Assembly: GCF_024679095.1 (NCBI RefSeq)
Contig: NC_066531.1
Coordinates: 5,902,261 to 5,966,260, forward strand
Origin: Eriocheir sinensis
Taxonomy: Eukaryota > Arthropoda > Malacostraca > Decapoda > Varunidae
Direction: 5' to 3'
DNA length: 64,000 nt
Below are positions 44,906 to 56,400 of this stretch, piece after piece. Below the pieces are notes generated by a model. The model was not told where the DNA came from, did not search any database, and saw only the letters and a list, made by a program, of their open reading frames with translations. The translations under genes were made by a program, and so were the position numbers. Position 1 is the stretch's first letter; each line of letters begins with the position of its first letter.

Positions 44906-45086
44906 ACGTAGTTGAAGAAAAAGGGTCTTAAAGGTGAAATATTACTTATTAACAGAAATATTCCACAATTTGTTATTGGTTGTAAAATAATTGACTGATA
45001 AAGTGTGTATATGCAAAGTATATCAATTTAAGAGTGATTAATAAATTGTCTTAATGAAAATATAAAAGTTTTTGCCAAAAACATAC

Positions 45087-45205
45087 AGGCCAGTCAATAT
45101 TTCACTGCTGCTTGACTGCTGCTGCTGTTGCTGCTGTCCTAACCCTAGCCCATCATCAGCTGTGTCAATGCTGAATGGCTCTGGTACCCCTTCAAATACA
45201 TGAGA
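45087..45205 (-). CDS. glutamine-rich exon of the Harbinger Myb/SANT-like gene
   Basis: The minus-strand frame gives VFEGVPEPFSIDTADDGLGL and a run of seven glutamines, then SSSSEILTGL with a GTATGT donor at 45081-45086. The acidic and glutamine-rich composition would suit a linker or activation segment. The acceptor at 45206 is uncertain: its phase does not fit a direct join from the Myb exon, so at least one more exon or another acceptor is likely. Confidence 0.5.
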
Positions 45206-45209
45206 CTAG

Positions 45210-46110
45210 CAGCCTATGATGTCATACACCAGTTTATCTATCACAGTTAATGTCATAGTTAGGTAGGCGCCTGCGTATCTGTGGTGCCACACGTGTGGGG
45301 CACTCAGGTGCTGGGGGAAATGTCATTGTTATGAAGGGGCAGGGGTAAACCAGTGTATGCTGAGAGGCCTTGGTGTGAAAGTTCCCTGTCTGGTCCCCTG
45401 CCCTATACAGTGAGGGCAGTGAGGGCCTTTTTTACTCCCTCAGGGGCTGTGCAGCTGAGAGAGTGGTGTACATGAGGGTGAATGTGTGAGTGAGTGTGTG
45501 CCTGTCTTGGCTACCACCCTTCATTGGGGGAAGATAGCCAAGGTATTTAGATAGATTGATAGTCATTGACAGATGGACATTAAAAAAAATTATATATCAA
45601 ATATGCAGTTCACTGCTATGAACTTATTAACTTTAAGCTGAAATAAAGGCATTGTGGCCAGTATAGCTGCATTCTGTGAGCACATAAAAAAACTAACTAA
45701 TATAAGTTTTACATATAAAGACATAACAACTAAAAATAAATACCAGTCTGCCGCTACTCATTCTTGCACTTGGCAATGCGAGGCTTTGATTTTTGTTGTA
45801 CGTTGTACCAACGCCTCTCACAGTCATCCTGCGTTCGGGGTCCACTCCCAGGGAAGGCACTGTCAGGGTATAAATGTTAAGCAAGTTTCTTAATCGCTTC
45901 ACTATGGCATGCTATTTATTTCCCATACCTTCTCCAATAACATTTAATACTTGCTGTGATGGAAAGCTAAATCAGTACCGGTATTTTATTTACATGCATC
46001 ATTAGACATTAACTTTTTAGTTGTTATGAACATGGCCATAAATACTACTTTTCATTACCTACTTTTCTAAAATGCTTTTCTCTAAGTAGGATGATATTAC
46101 ACAATACAGC
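45210..46110 (+). other. Harbinger intronic sequence
   Basis: No recognised gene. Contains a G-rich stretch around 45290-45340 and AT-rich sequence after 45560. Confidence 0.4.
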
Positions 46111-46119
46111 TATACAAAA

Positions 46120-47550
46120 AAAATCTAAGTATTAATCTTAATTCCATTCTTTTGAGTACTTCTAACCTAACATTATATCACCAGAAACTGTTTGACCAAT
46201 GCTATCAAAATAATATTTTAATCTTACTTTACCATTCTCATTAAATCTACCTATTCCGATATAGTCTTAACATAAAATACTTGTAAAAGTGTTGAGAGAG
46301 TGGCATGCCCGCCCCCCCCCCCAAAAAAAAAAAATCTAAATAAGGAATAAATAAAATAACAGGTAAATATGACTTGACTCTCTTATACTAACCCCCTTTC
46401 CACCCTAACAAACTTGGGGACCTACCATGTTAGGTTAGGACGTGTTAGGTAGGACAGGTTTAGCAGGAGTTGGCTTAGTTATGTTATATTGTTGAGGGAG
46501 TGGGGGTTGCAGCAGAAATGGTCATGATGATGCTATTCACATGGAGCAGTAGGAAAAAGTATGTCCTGTTTTGAAAATATGTGGTTGTGTTTGTATACAA
46601 AAATACCCTTTTTTTTTTTTTTTTTTTTAGGTGGCGGCCTATAGCGCCGGTAGGCTTCTTCCCGGTGGGGCCTGATGGTTGGCCCAAGGCTTCTTCCCGG
46701 TGGGTCCTGATGGTTGGCCCAGCCCGTTCTGGCGCAGGCGAGTGTTTATAGTGGCGCCATCTTGCATTAGCTCATGCTGCCCTCCCGGAGCTCATCTTTA
46801 ATCCTATAATCTAGAGTCCGGGTTGATAGGTGGTTTTCTGGACAGCATGTGGGTAGTTTTAAGCCACTCGGCGGCGGCTGAAAAATCCTAGCTAGGTGGC
46901 ACCGGGCGGGGATTGAACTCGCGTCCTCCTGAACGCGGGGCTGTTACTCTGTCGATTCAGCCACCGCCTCCCCGAGGTTAGGTTAGTTTGCAAGTTACTT
47001 GAATCATGGATATGTGAATATGTAACAAAAAAAATAAAAGCGTTAACCTTAATTTCATTATCTTGAGTACATTCCAATCTAACATTATATCACCATAATC
47101 TGTTTGACCAATGCTATAAATATACTATTTTAATCTTACTTTACCATTCTCACGAAACCTACCTGTTCCCATATAGTCTTGACATAAAGTACTTGTAAAA
47201 GTGTCCACAGTCTGGCATGCCTAGCATCCTCCCCCAATAAAAATAAATAATAAACAAATAAAAATAAATAAAGAATAAAAAAAGGGCAAATATGCCTTAA
47301 TTATCTATACCAACCCCCTCTTCCCCCCCAACAAACTTGGCATGTTAAGTTAGGATGTGCTCGGTAGGACGGGGCAGGTTTGGCATGGTTAGGTTTATAT
47401 ATGTTAGGTTGTTGAGGGAGAGGGGGTCGTGGCAGAAATTGTCATAATGAAACTATTCAGATACAGAATAAAAATATATGTTCTGTTTGGAAGGTCAGTG
47501 CTTGTGTTATTATGCAAAAAATACCCAATTGATTAGGTTAGGTTAGTTTG
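46120..47550 (+). repeat. ~470-bp direct duplication with SINE between
   Basis: 46120-46605 and 47035-47550 share ordered blocks: CTAACATTATATCACCA, CTGTTTGACCAATGCTAT, TTTTAATCTTACTTTACCAT, CTTGTAAAAGTG, GGCAAATATG-like and ATGTTAGGTTGTTGAGGGAG-like pieces. SINE B copy 3 lies between the two copies. Confidence 0.75.
46610..46975 (-). mobile_element. tRNA-derived SINE, family B copy 3
   Basis: T-run at 46610-46628 (poly-A tail on minus), core GTTTATAGTGGCGCCATC, head with B box (GGGGATTGAACTCGC on plus) and the A-box region GGTGGCTGAATCGACAGAG at the high end. An internal 50-bp piece (GGCTTCTTCCCGGTGGG...) is duplicated at 46648-46720. Confidence 0.82.
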
Positions 47551-47586
47551 TAAGCTAATTGAACCATGAATATGTGATTACTAACC

Positions 47587-47780
47587 TTGTTACAGCTTCT
47601 GCCACTTCAGTCCACGCTCTCTTCTTATCCTCAGGGGTGATACTCTTCCCATAACACCCTCTGATTATACGTATTTTTTCTTGAATTTGATGTAAGAAGA
47701 CCGTTTCATCGGGCGACCAATTAAACTTACTCCTTTTCTGCGCTGGTTCCCCGGCCCGTAGATGTGCTCATTGGGGCAGA
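47587..47780 (-). CDS. Myb/SANT-like DNA-binding exon of the Harbinger element
   Basis: The minus strand reads KRSKFNWSPDETVFLHQIQE, then KIRIIRGCYGKSITPEDKKR and AWTEVAEAVTR, ending at an AAG|GTTAGT donor (47581-47587). The trihelix pattern with tryptophans at FNW and AW and a basic middle matches the Myb_DNA-bind_5 domain. In Harbinger elements this second protein binds the transposase and imports it to the nucleus. An ATG near 47768 lies in a different frame from the domain, separated by one base, so the start carries a small frameshift or lies elsewhere. Confidence 0.72.
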
Positions 47781-48165
47781 TGACGTGGTTATGGTGCGGT
47801 AATTTCAGCAGAGCAAATCGTGACGCAGGAGGGAAGATAACGGTATTGTTTCTATCTGCCACAAAACTCAGTATTTTCTTGTGTTTGCCATTTATTATGT
47901 TTCTGTTGTACATTTATACATGTTTTCTTTATTTTTCTTTTGAAATATATACTTAATTCATGTCGGATGTTTACGTTTTGCACGGAGGCGTCCTTAGCAA
48001 CGAGCACGCCATAAAGAAGAAGAAGAAGAAGATAATAGTAGCCAGGATTTGCTAATACTTACACTCAAAGTTGACAAGGATAGCTTTTACTCTTAATAAT
48101 TTGAAACTATTAACTTTGATAGTAACTTTAAGAGTAAAAGTTAATAGCTCTCGAGGATACGGGCC

Positions 48166-48290
48166 CAGGTCCACCGCTAAGGGAGAGAGTGCCCTTATAA
48201 ACGGCACCGGTTTACAAGCCACCTTGAACCATAGCAACACTCCGGGGTCACCAATTGTAGGTGGTAGCGAGTGTTCCGAGTGCTAATTGG
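48166..48290 (+). pseudogene. second envelope gene, part beyond the Harbinger insertion
   Basis: Directly after the second CAG the frame interrupted at 27166 continues for three codons and meets a TAA. An alternative frame stays open to about 48286. No transmembrane segment is visible before the gene end, so the C-terminal anchor is lost or lies in decayed sequence. Confidence 0.6.
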
Positions 48291-48639
48291 TTCACAGATA
48301 GAGAAAGTCAATATCCGTCAGGGTTGTTTATTGACATAAAAATCGTACAGGTCATAAGGACAAACAAAACATACAGAAAATGTGTTTGTGTGTGTATGGG
48401 TGTGTATGAATGTTGTATGGTTTAGATGACATATAAATGTTAGTGTGTGTAGTAAACAATATGTATGACTTAACAATAGGAGGACGAGGACAGACAGTGG
48501 AAGATAAACGAGTAACAAGAGAGACAAACATTAAAGACGCAACACGGACAACAAGGAGCGCGACGAGAGACAAGAACATCAAAACATTCACTAATTGAGT
48601 CTGTGCTGCCACACCATTTTCCTTGTCTCATCGGAGGAG
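48291..48639 (+). other. flank of the second gypsy-type element
   Basis: No gene recognised. It could hold LTR remnants, but no second copy is available for comparison. Confidence 0.35.
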
Positions 48640-50915
48640 AGTACGCGACCGTTTCAGCGGTGGCTTGCTACACACGTATTCCCGACCGTCTTGGAGACCG
48701 GCCCAACATACTAGACATCTTCCTTACCTCTAACCCTTCTGCTTACTCTGTCAAACTGTTCTCTCCGTTGGGCTCCTACGATCGCAACCTTATTTATGTA
48801 TCCTATCCTATTGCTCCTGTACATCCTCTGGAAGCACCGAAGAGTCGATACTTCTGGTACTTTGCTTCAGCTCGGTGGGACGACCTAAGGATGTACTTTT
48901 CCGATTTCCCGTGGAATGATTACTGCTTCCACAACAGAGACCCCTCTGTGTGTGCCCACCGCATCAAAGATGTGAGTGTCTCTGGAATGGAGGTATATAT
49001 TCCACGTACTTTCTCTATTCCCCATGCTAAAAAGCCTTGGTTTAATCACGCTTGTTCTCGTGCTGTCTAAGATAGAGAGGCAGCTCACAAACGCTACCAG
49101 AGCCTTCGAACACCCGCTAACCTTGATCTTTACATTTCCGCCCGGAATCGTGCCAATTATATTCTTCGACTTAACAAAAACGCCTTTATCCATAGCAAAT
49201 GTCAACGCCCTCGTATGGAGTATGCATCTCATGTGTGCGGGGGGGTGTCCACTCACAAAACTCTCCTTGACAGAGTGGAGTCAAAGTTTCTTCGTCTCAT
49301 CAGCTCTCCTCCTCACACTGATAGTCTTCTACCTCTCAAATTCTGCCGCCATGTTGCCTCTCTTTTTATCTTCTATCGATATTTTCATGCTGACTGCTCT
49401 TTTGAACTTGCTAACTGTATGCCTCGTCCCCTTCCGCGGCCCCGCTGCACACGACTTTCTACTCATACTCATCCCTATACTGTCCAAACCCCTTATGCAA
49501 GAGTCAACCAGCATCTTCACTCTTTCATGCCTCACGCTGGTAAACTCTGGAACAATCTTCCTTCATCTGTATTTCCTCCTGCCTACGACTTCAACTCTTT
49601 CAAGAGTTCACTTCTTCCTCTTTCCCGCCTCTTCTTAACCCAGACAGCAGCACTGCCGTCTCATATATCTCTAAGGCTGAGCTCTTTGCTCAAACTTTTT
49701 GTAACAACTCCAGTCTGGACGATTCTGGGCATATTCCTCCTATTTATCCCCCCTCTGACTCCTTTATGTCTGTTATTAAGATTCTTAGGAATGATGTTTT
49801 CTATGCCCTCTCTGGCCTCAACTCTCAGAAGGCTTATGGACCTGATGGAGTGCTTCCTATTGTCCTTATAAACTATGCTACCTAGTCAAACTCTTTCGCC
49901 TCTGCCTATCAACATCTACCTTTCCTTCTTACTGGAAGTACGCCTTCGTACAGCCTGTGCCTAAGAAGGGTGACTGTTCCAATCCCTCAAACTACTGCTC
50001 TATAGCTTTACTTTCCTGTCTATCTAAAGCTTTTGAATCAATCCTTAACCGGAAGATTCAAAAGCACCTCTCCACTTCTAACCTTCTGTCTGATCGCCAG
50101 TATGGGTTCCATAAGGGGAGTTCTACTGGCGATCTTCTTTCTCTCTCAACTGATTCTTGGTCATCTTCTCTTAGCCTCGGTGAAACTTTCTCAGTTGCGC
50201 TAGACATATCGAAAGCCTTCGATAGAGTCTAGCACAAGTCTTTGCTTTCTAAACTGCCCTCTTTCGGATTCTATCCTTCTCTCTGTTCCTTTATCTCCAA
50301 TTTCCTTTCCGACCGTTCTATCTCTGCTGTGGTAGACGGTCACTGTTCTTCCCTTAAACCTATTAACAGTGGTGTTCCACAGGGCTCTGTCCTATCACCC
50401 ACTCTTTTCCTGTTATTCATAAATGATATTTTTTCCATAACAAACTGTCCTATCTACTCATACGCTGATGACTCCACTCTGCATTATTCAACTTCTTTCA
50501 ACAGAAGACCCTCACAACAGGAATTACATGACTCCAGACTGGAGGCTGCAGAACGCTTAACCTCAAACCTTACTATCATTTCCGATTGGGGTAAAAGGAA
50601 CCTTGTGTCCTTCAATGCCTCAAAAACCCAATTTATCCACCTATTAACTCGACACAATCTTTCAAACACCTATCCCCTGTTTTTCGACAACACTCAGCTT
50701 TCACCATCTTGAATACTAAACATCCTCGGTCTAATCTTAACTCAAAATCTTAACTGGAAACTTCACATCTCCTCTCTCACTAAATCAGCTTCCTCGAGGT
50801 TGGGCGTTCTGTATCGTCTCCGCCAGTTCTTCTCCCCCGCACAGTTGCTATCCATATACAGGGGCCTTGTCCGCCCTCGTATGAAGTATGCATCGCACAT
50901 GTGGGGGGGGCTCCT
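48640..50915 (+). mobile_element. LINE family J, copy 4: rearranged endonuclease-RT
   Basis: It starts in the endonuclease tail ([28 protein letters not shown]). At 49200 it jumps into the far C-terminal segment (ARMEYASHV-type region to LWNNLPSSVFPP, 49206-49615). It then returns to the middle of the protein (SKAELFAQTF, AYGPDGVLPIVL) and runs through RT: NPSNYCSIALLSCLSKAFE, LDISKAFDRV with a TAG for W at 50230-50232, INSGVPQGSVLSPTLF and an intact YADDST box. It ends at MKYASHMWGG near 50910, exactly where the relocated segment begins. Several stops are present. Confidence 0.86.
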
Positions 50916-51634
50916 CATGTATTTTAAACCCCATATATGTGCGTCACAAACTGCTAGAAACGCCAATGGGCGCAATGGGGGAGAGCGTAACACCCATGGG
51001 ATTCGAGGGAGGGAAGACCCCTGTTAGCTAGGTTAGTCAAGTTATGTTGGAGTAGTTTAAATTTATTCGACACTGCGGGGCGACGAAAATATGCAGTGCA
51101 GAAGGGACATGACGGCGGTGGCCCACTACACGGGCCGGTGTTGCGAGAAATACCTCTTGGTAAAAATAAGTGTCACTGCTGTCCACCACGCATGCTCAGT
51201 GGGGGAATACACAGCAGGAAAAAACATTAATTTCCCTGGTTTTGTTCTAGTTTGTCCACTTGTGAACTTGGTGAGCGGTGAGTGAAATACAGAAACAGTG
51301 AGCAAGTTGAACCTCTCTGAGATAGTTTGTGGTGGCGGCAACAGGTGATTTGTAAAATTGAGAAAAGCCTTGCCCACCCAGTTCATTGGTTCATCCGTCT
51401 GCTCCATGGCAATGTGCTGTCACTACGTCACCTTTTTGAAAATCTCGATGGTAAAACAAGTGGGCCACATGGCTTCGCAGGACCAATTGGGAAAAGCAAT
51501 CTCTAACAGGACTGTTCCTGACACACTGTCAAGGAGAAATCCAGGAAACCTAAACCACTCCAGATGGCTCACAACAGCCAATAGGATTCTCCGCCTGTAT
51601 GTTGGTACACAATATCCGACAGAACAACGTAAAA
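50916..51634 (+). other. unassigned sequence between LINE copies
   Basis: Mixed composition and no recognised motif. The open frame 51358-51774 runs into the LINE tail and is not convincing as a gene. Confidence 0.4.
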
Positions 51635-54425
51635 CACTTTTTTTTTTTTTTTACAACAAAGGAGACAGCTCAAGGGCACACAAAAAGGAAACAATAATAA
51701 AAAAAGCCCGCTGCTCGCTGCTCCTAAAAAAAAGAGTCAAAAGAGGTGTCCGAAAGAGGGGTCAATTTCGGTAGGAGAGGTGTCATGATACCCTCCTCTT
51801 GAAAGAGTTCAAGTCGTAGGCAGGAGGAAATACAGATGAAGGAAGGCTGTTACAGAGTTTATCAGCGTGAGGGATGAAAGAGTGAAGATGCTGGTTAACT
51901 CTTGCATAAGGGGTTTGGACAGTATAGGGATGACCATGAGTAAAACGTCGTGTGCAGCGGGGCCGCGGAATCAAGTTCAGAAGAGCAGTCAGCGTGAAAA
52001 TAGCGATAGAAGATAGAAAGAGAGGCAACATCGCGACGGAATTTAAGAGGTAGAAGACTATCAGTTGGAAGAGGAGAGCTGATGAGACGAAGAGCCTTAG
52101 ACTCCACTCTGTCCAGAAGAGCTGTGTGGGTGGAGCCCCCACACACGTGAGATGCATACTCCATACGAGGGCGGACAAGGCCCCTGTACATGGATAGCAA
52201 CTGTGCGGGGGAGAAAAACTGGCGGAGACGATACAGAACTCCCAACCTCGAGGAAGCTGATTTAGCGAGAGAAGAGATATGAAGTTTCCAGTTGAGATTT
52301 TGAGTTAAGGATATACAAAGGATATCTAATGTTGAAGAAGGTGACAGCTGAGTGTTGTCGAAGAATAGGGGATAGGTGTTTGAAAGATTGTGTTGAGCTG
52401 ATAGGTGGAGAAATTGGGTTTTTGAGGCATCGAAGGACACAAGGTTCCTTCTACCCCAATCAGAAATGATAGCAAAGTCTGAGGTTAAGCGTTCTGCAGC
52501 CTCCAGTCTGGAGTCGTGTACTTCCTGTTGGGATGGCCTTTTATTGAAAGAAGTTGAATACTGCAGAGTGGAATCGTCGGCGCATGAGTGGACAGAACGG
52601 TTTGTTATGGAAAGAATATCATTGATGAATAACAAGAAGAGAGTGGGTGATAGGACAGAGCCCTGTGGAACACCACTGTTGATAGGTTTAGGGGAAGAAC
52701 AGTGACCGTCTACCACCGCAGAGATACAACGGCCGGAAAGGAAACTGGAGATAAAGGAACAGAGAGAGGGATAGAATCCGAAAGAGGGCAGTTTAGAAAG
52801 CAAAGACCTGTGCCAGACTCTATCGAAGGCTTTCGATATGTCTAGCGCAACTGAGAAAGTTTCACCGAAACGCCTAAGAGAGGATGACCAAGAGTCAGTT
52901 AAGAGAGCAAGCAGATGGCCAGTAGAACGCCACTTGGGGAACCCATACTGGCGATCTGATAGAAAGTTAGAAGTGGAAAGGTGCTTTTGAATCTTCCAGT
53001 TAAGGATTGATTCAAAAGCTTAAGATAGACAGGAAAGTAAAGCTATAGGGCGGTAGTTTGAGGGATTGGAACGGTCACCCTTCTTAGGCACAGGCTGTAC
53101 AAAAGCATACTTCCAGCAGGAAGGAAAGATAGATGTTGATAGGCAGAGACGAAAGAGTTTGACCAGGCAGGGTGTCAGCACGGAAGCACAGTTTTTAAGG
53201 ACAATAGGAGGCACTCCATCAGGTCCATAACCCTTCTGAGAGTTGAGGCCAGAGAGCTCTCTGGCCTCAACTCTATACCCTATACCCTAGGGTATAGAAA
53301 ACATCATTTGGAATAATTTTAATAACAGGCATAAAGGAGTCAGAGGGGGGATGAGTTGGAGGAATATGCCCAGAATCGTCCAGAGTGGAGTTTTTATAAA
53401 AAGTTTGAGAGAAGAGTTCAGCCTTAGAGATAGATGAGACGGCAGTGTTGCCGTCAGGACTAAGGATTGGAGGGAAAGATGAAGAAGTGAAGTTGGAGGA
53501 GATGTTTCTGGCTAGATGCCAGAAGTCACGGGAAGAGTTAGAGAAAGCAAGGTTTTGGCATTTTCTATTAATGAAAGAGTTTTTGGTTAGTCGATTCCGG
53601 GCAGAAATGTAAAGTTCATAATTAGCATTAGTTTGAAGGCTCTGGTATCTTTTGTGAGCTGCCTCTCTATCATTGACAGCACGTGAACAAGCGTGATTAA
53701 ACCAAGGCTTTTTAGCGTGAGGAGTAGAGAAAGAACGAGGAATGTATTCCTCCATTCCAGAGACAATCACCTTTGTGATGCGCTGAGCGCACACAGAGAG
53801 GTCTCTATCCAGGAAGCAGTAATCATTCCACGGGAAAGTACATCCTCAGGTCGTCCCACCGAGCTGAAGCAAAATGCCAGAAGCATCGCCTCTTCATTGG
53901 GTCCAGAGGATGTAGAGGAGCGAAAGGACAGGATACTGAAATAAGGTAGTGATCGGAGGAGCCCAACGGAGAGAACAGTTTGACAGAATAACCAGAAGGG
54001 TTAGAGGTAAGGTATGTTGGGCCGGTCTCCAAGACGGTCGGGAATACGTGTAGGGTGCTGAACCAACTGCTCTAGGTCATTGAGGAGGGCAAAGTTGTAG
54101 GCTTGTTCACCAGGCTGGTCAGTGAAAGAGGATGAAAGCCAAAGCTGGTGGTGAACATTGAAATCTCCCAAGATGGAGGGAAGGTGGAAAATTCAGAAGA
54201 GTCAAGGTCGTGTACACGAGAGCAAGTGATGTCGTTGCGCACGTAGACGCAACATCCAGCTTTGGATTGAAATTTAGGATAGAGATAGTAGGAGGGAACA
54301 GAGTAGAGATTGCTGTCAGTAGCCTCAGAGACCTGTGTTTCGGTGAGGAAGTGAAGGTGAGGTTTAGAGGAGGAGAGATAGTGTTCTACTGATTGAAAAT
54401 TCTGTATCCTACATATCATGAAAAT
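51635..54425 (-). mobile_element. LINE family J, copy 5: most continuous RT
   Basis: The 3' tail with T-run (51640-51655) and GCCCTTGAGC complement is followed by the C-terminal region and a 302-codon RT stretch (52803-51895). That stretch has FLSGRCISAVVDGHCSSPKP, INSGVPQGSVLSPTLF, CADDST (YADD with Y to C), SRLGVLYRLRQFFSPAQLLS and RPRMEYASHVCGG. Upstream are 53214-53020 (PPIVLKN..., RSNPSNYRPIALLSCLS), 53794-53273 ([20 protein letters not shown]) and the endonuclease part 54419-54072 (LHFLTETQVSEATDSN, GCCVYVRNDITC). Frameshifts separate them. The first ~40 endonuclease residues are missing. Confidence 0.88.
53236..53300. repeat. small perfect palindrome within LINE copy 5
   Basis: GAGTTGAGGCCAGAGAG is followed directly by its inverse complement, then a second short palindrome around CCCTAGGG. 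Other LINE copies have only one half at this place, so an inverted ~30-bp piece was added here. Confidence 0.8.
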
Positions 54426-54960
54426 ATGAAATATAAGTACTTAGCTACAAAATAACATATACAAGAGGTCGTTGTGGCTAATGCTGTCCATATGTTTGTC
54501 AACAAATGATAAGCGATGGACCGACGGAGTGGATCATCCGTGCCGAGCGGCCTTTATTTCGCTGACGTCGTTTTGAGGTCATTATTAACGTCGACGGATC
54601 CGTCAAAACGGAATAGTGGGAACCTCGCCTTACTCATTTCCCTTACCTCCTTCCTTTTCCTCCATCCCCTCCTCTCCTCCCTTATTTTTTCTCTCCCTCA
54701 CCTTCCTTTACTTACCTCCCTTACTCCTTACCTCCCTCCATCCCCTCCTTTCCTGCCTTATTCTCTCTCTCCTCCCTTTCACTCCATCCCCTCCTTTCTC
54801 TCCCTCTCCCCTCCCTTCTCTTCCATCTTCTCTCCTCCCTTTCTCTTTCTCTCCCTCTCCTTCCTTTTCGTCCTCTCCTCCCTTCCCTGTTTCCACCTCC
54901 CTCCTCCCTTACTTTATCTCCCTCTCCTCCCTTACTCTTTCTCAGTCACGTTATTTTGTT
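54426..54960 (+). repeat. pyrimidine-rich tract (CCTCCCTT-type)
   Basis: From about 54640 to 54945 almost only C and T on the plus strand, in irregular CTCCCTT/CCTCC units, later a C-run at 54979-54991. Long frames through it are low complexity and not genes. Confidence 0.85.
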
Positions 54961-54999
54961 TTGAGGTGAGCCGAGTACCGCCCCCCCCCCCCGTCCCCC

Positions 55000-55183
55000 C
55001 TTGACCCGCTCTATTGCTATATATTTCCATTATTTCTATTTCCCTTCCTTCTGTTTCCTCCATTCCTTCTTTCCTCTTCTTTATTCTTCTGTAATTCTCT
55101 ACTTTCTCCGTCTTTTTTCTTTTATCTTCTTCCTCTCTTCTCCTTTATCACAATTCTCATATTACTGTTATTGTAATTATTAG

Positions 55184-55228
<45 letters not shown>

Positions 55229-55450
55229 CTCTCTCATATAGAAGAAGAAAAAAACTATTAAAACAAGAACAAGAAAAAAACGACCTCTAGCTGTGGAAAA
55301 TTATTATAATTGGTTTCATGCACTTAATTAATATTCCTTCCTTTACTGTTTTCTATTATCATATTACAAGTCTTATCATTCCCTCCACTGCATGAATATT
55401 GCACACATGTTTCTTGTATTAACTGAAAATCACACAGTATGCGCTAACCA
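55000..55450 (+). repeat. T-rich sequence with (TTA)n microsatellite
   Basis: TTA/ATT trinucleotides at 55183-55227. The remainder is T-rich, with no gene recognised. Confidence 0.8.
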
Positions 55451-55454
55451 CTCT

Positions 55455-55500
55455 TGCAGGAAGGTTGTTACAGTGGCGGACGACTCAATTCAAGGAAGCA
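55455..55500 (-). pseudogene. LINE 3' fragment, third copy
   Basis: AGGAAGGTTGTTACAGTGGC and GGACGACTC correspond to the end segment of the LINE at 56255-56400 ('V.RHWN.LP' region on the minus strand). Confidence 0.45.
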
Positions 55501-55794
55501 AGGAAGGAGGGAGGGAGGGGGCGGGAGAACAATTTATTCTCTTTTTTATTCTTTGTTACATATCTCATAATAGAAGGGTGTCCATCCAGTGCAGATGTAG
55601 CTAACAGATGTGGAGTAGAGGACCTGCATGGAAACAGTGATCAGAAGGGAAAGACTCCGATGGTTTGGACATGTAAAGAGAGCAGGGGAGGATACAGTGC
55701 TGGGAACTGTGGAGAAAATGGTAAGATAGGGTGTCCGGTGCAGATGTAGCTTTTCAGATGTGGAGTAGAGGACCTGGAAACAGTTTCTTTTTTC

Positions 55795-56127
55795 CTTTTT
55801 TACATGTGACCTAAAGCGCCGGTAGGTTTTTTTTTTTTACTAGGGGGCTGATGGTGGGCCCGAGCCCGTTATGGCGCAGACAATTGTTTATAGTGGCGCA
55901 ATTATTATTGGCTCATGCTGTCCCCCGGAGATCATTCTTGATTTCACTTGCATAGCTTCTTGTAGAGTTCGGGTTGGTGGGTAGTCTTCAGGACAGCATG
56001 TGGGTAGTCTTAGGCCCCTCGGCGGTGACTGAAAAATCCCAGGTGGTAGCGGCGGATTCGAACCCTCATCATCATCAACGCTGCGAATGCGGGGCCGGCA
56101 CGCTAACCACTCCGCCACTACCTCAGA
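55795..56127 (-). mobile_element. tRNA-derived SINE, family B copy 4
   Basis: Same core as the other B copies (GTTTATAGTGGCGCAATT, GTAGAGTTCGGGTTGGTGGG), T-rich tail at 55795-55840, tRNA-like head at 56090-56125 (CGCTAACCACTCCGCCAC on plus). Confidence 0.82.
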
Positions 56128-56254
56128 AACATGGAAACATGGAAATGCAGGCAACAGAAAGCCTATTGGCTCATTACGAGGTTGCCCGCTTTGGTGATTT
56201 AATCTGCTCGACAGCCACTTGGGGCCTGGGGAGCAGATGAAAGCACCTCAATAT

Positions 56255-56400
56255 TCAGTTTACTCCCGACGCAGCGAAGTGACGGTCGATTCTATATTTG
56301 AAGGAGTTGATAGTATTCGCATTTACTACTTCTGAAGGAAGATTGTTCCAGTGACGGATGACTCGGTTTGAAAAGAAACTCCTTCCGATGGGAAAGACTC
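56255..56400 (-). pseudogene. LINE C-terminal fragment (WNNLPSEVV)
   Basis: The minus strand reads FFSNRVIRHWNNLPSEVVNA and NTINSFKYRIDRHF, the standard C-terminal box of jockey/CR1-type LINE proteins. Similar text recurs at 57030-57150. Confidence 0.65.

Larger units (their letters stand above)
27167..48165 (+). mobile_element. PIF/Harbinger element, 21 kb with nested insertions
   Basis: Termini GGCCCGTATCCTCGA (27167) and its inverse complement (ending 48165) are imperfect inverted repeats for about 25 bp. CAG flanks both sides (27164-27166, 48166-48168), a 3-bp duplication of the kind made by PIF/Harbinger elements. Inside, near the left end, is a HARBI1-like transposase remnant on the plus strand. 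Near the right end is a Myb/SANT-like gene on the minus strand. This two-gene convergent layout is typical of autonomous Harbingers. SINEs, LINE pieces and the palindromic Polinton account for most of the length. Confidence 0.82.

Noticed and set aside
46425..46500. TTAGG-like words resembling arthropod telomere repeats
   Set aside because: Only scattered single or double units in AT-rich sequence (also near 46978 and 47390-47420); no array.
51358..51774. 138-codon plus-strand frame
   Set aside because: Runs through the T-rich LINE tail into antisense LINE sequence; no motif.
54516..55004. Long plus-strand frame rich in L, P and S
   Set aside because: Direct translation of the pyrimidine-rich tract; low complexity and open in several frames.
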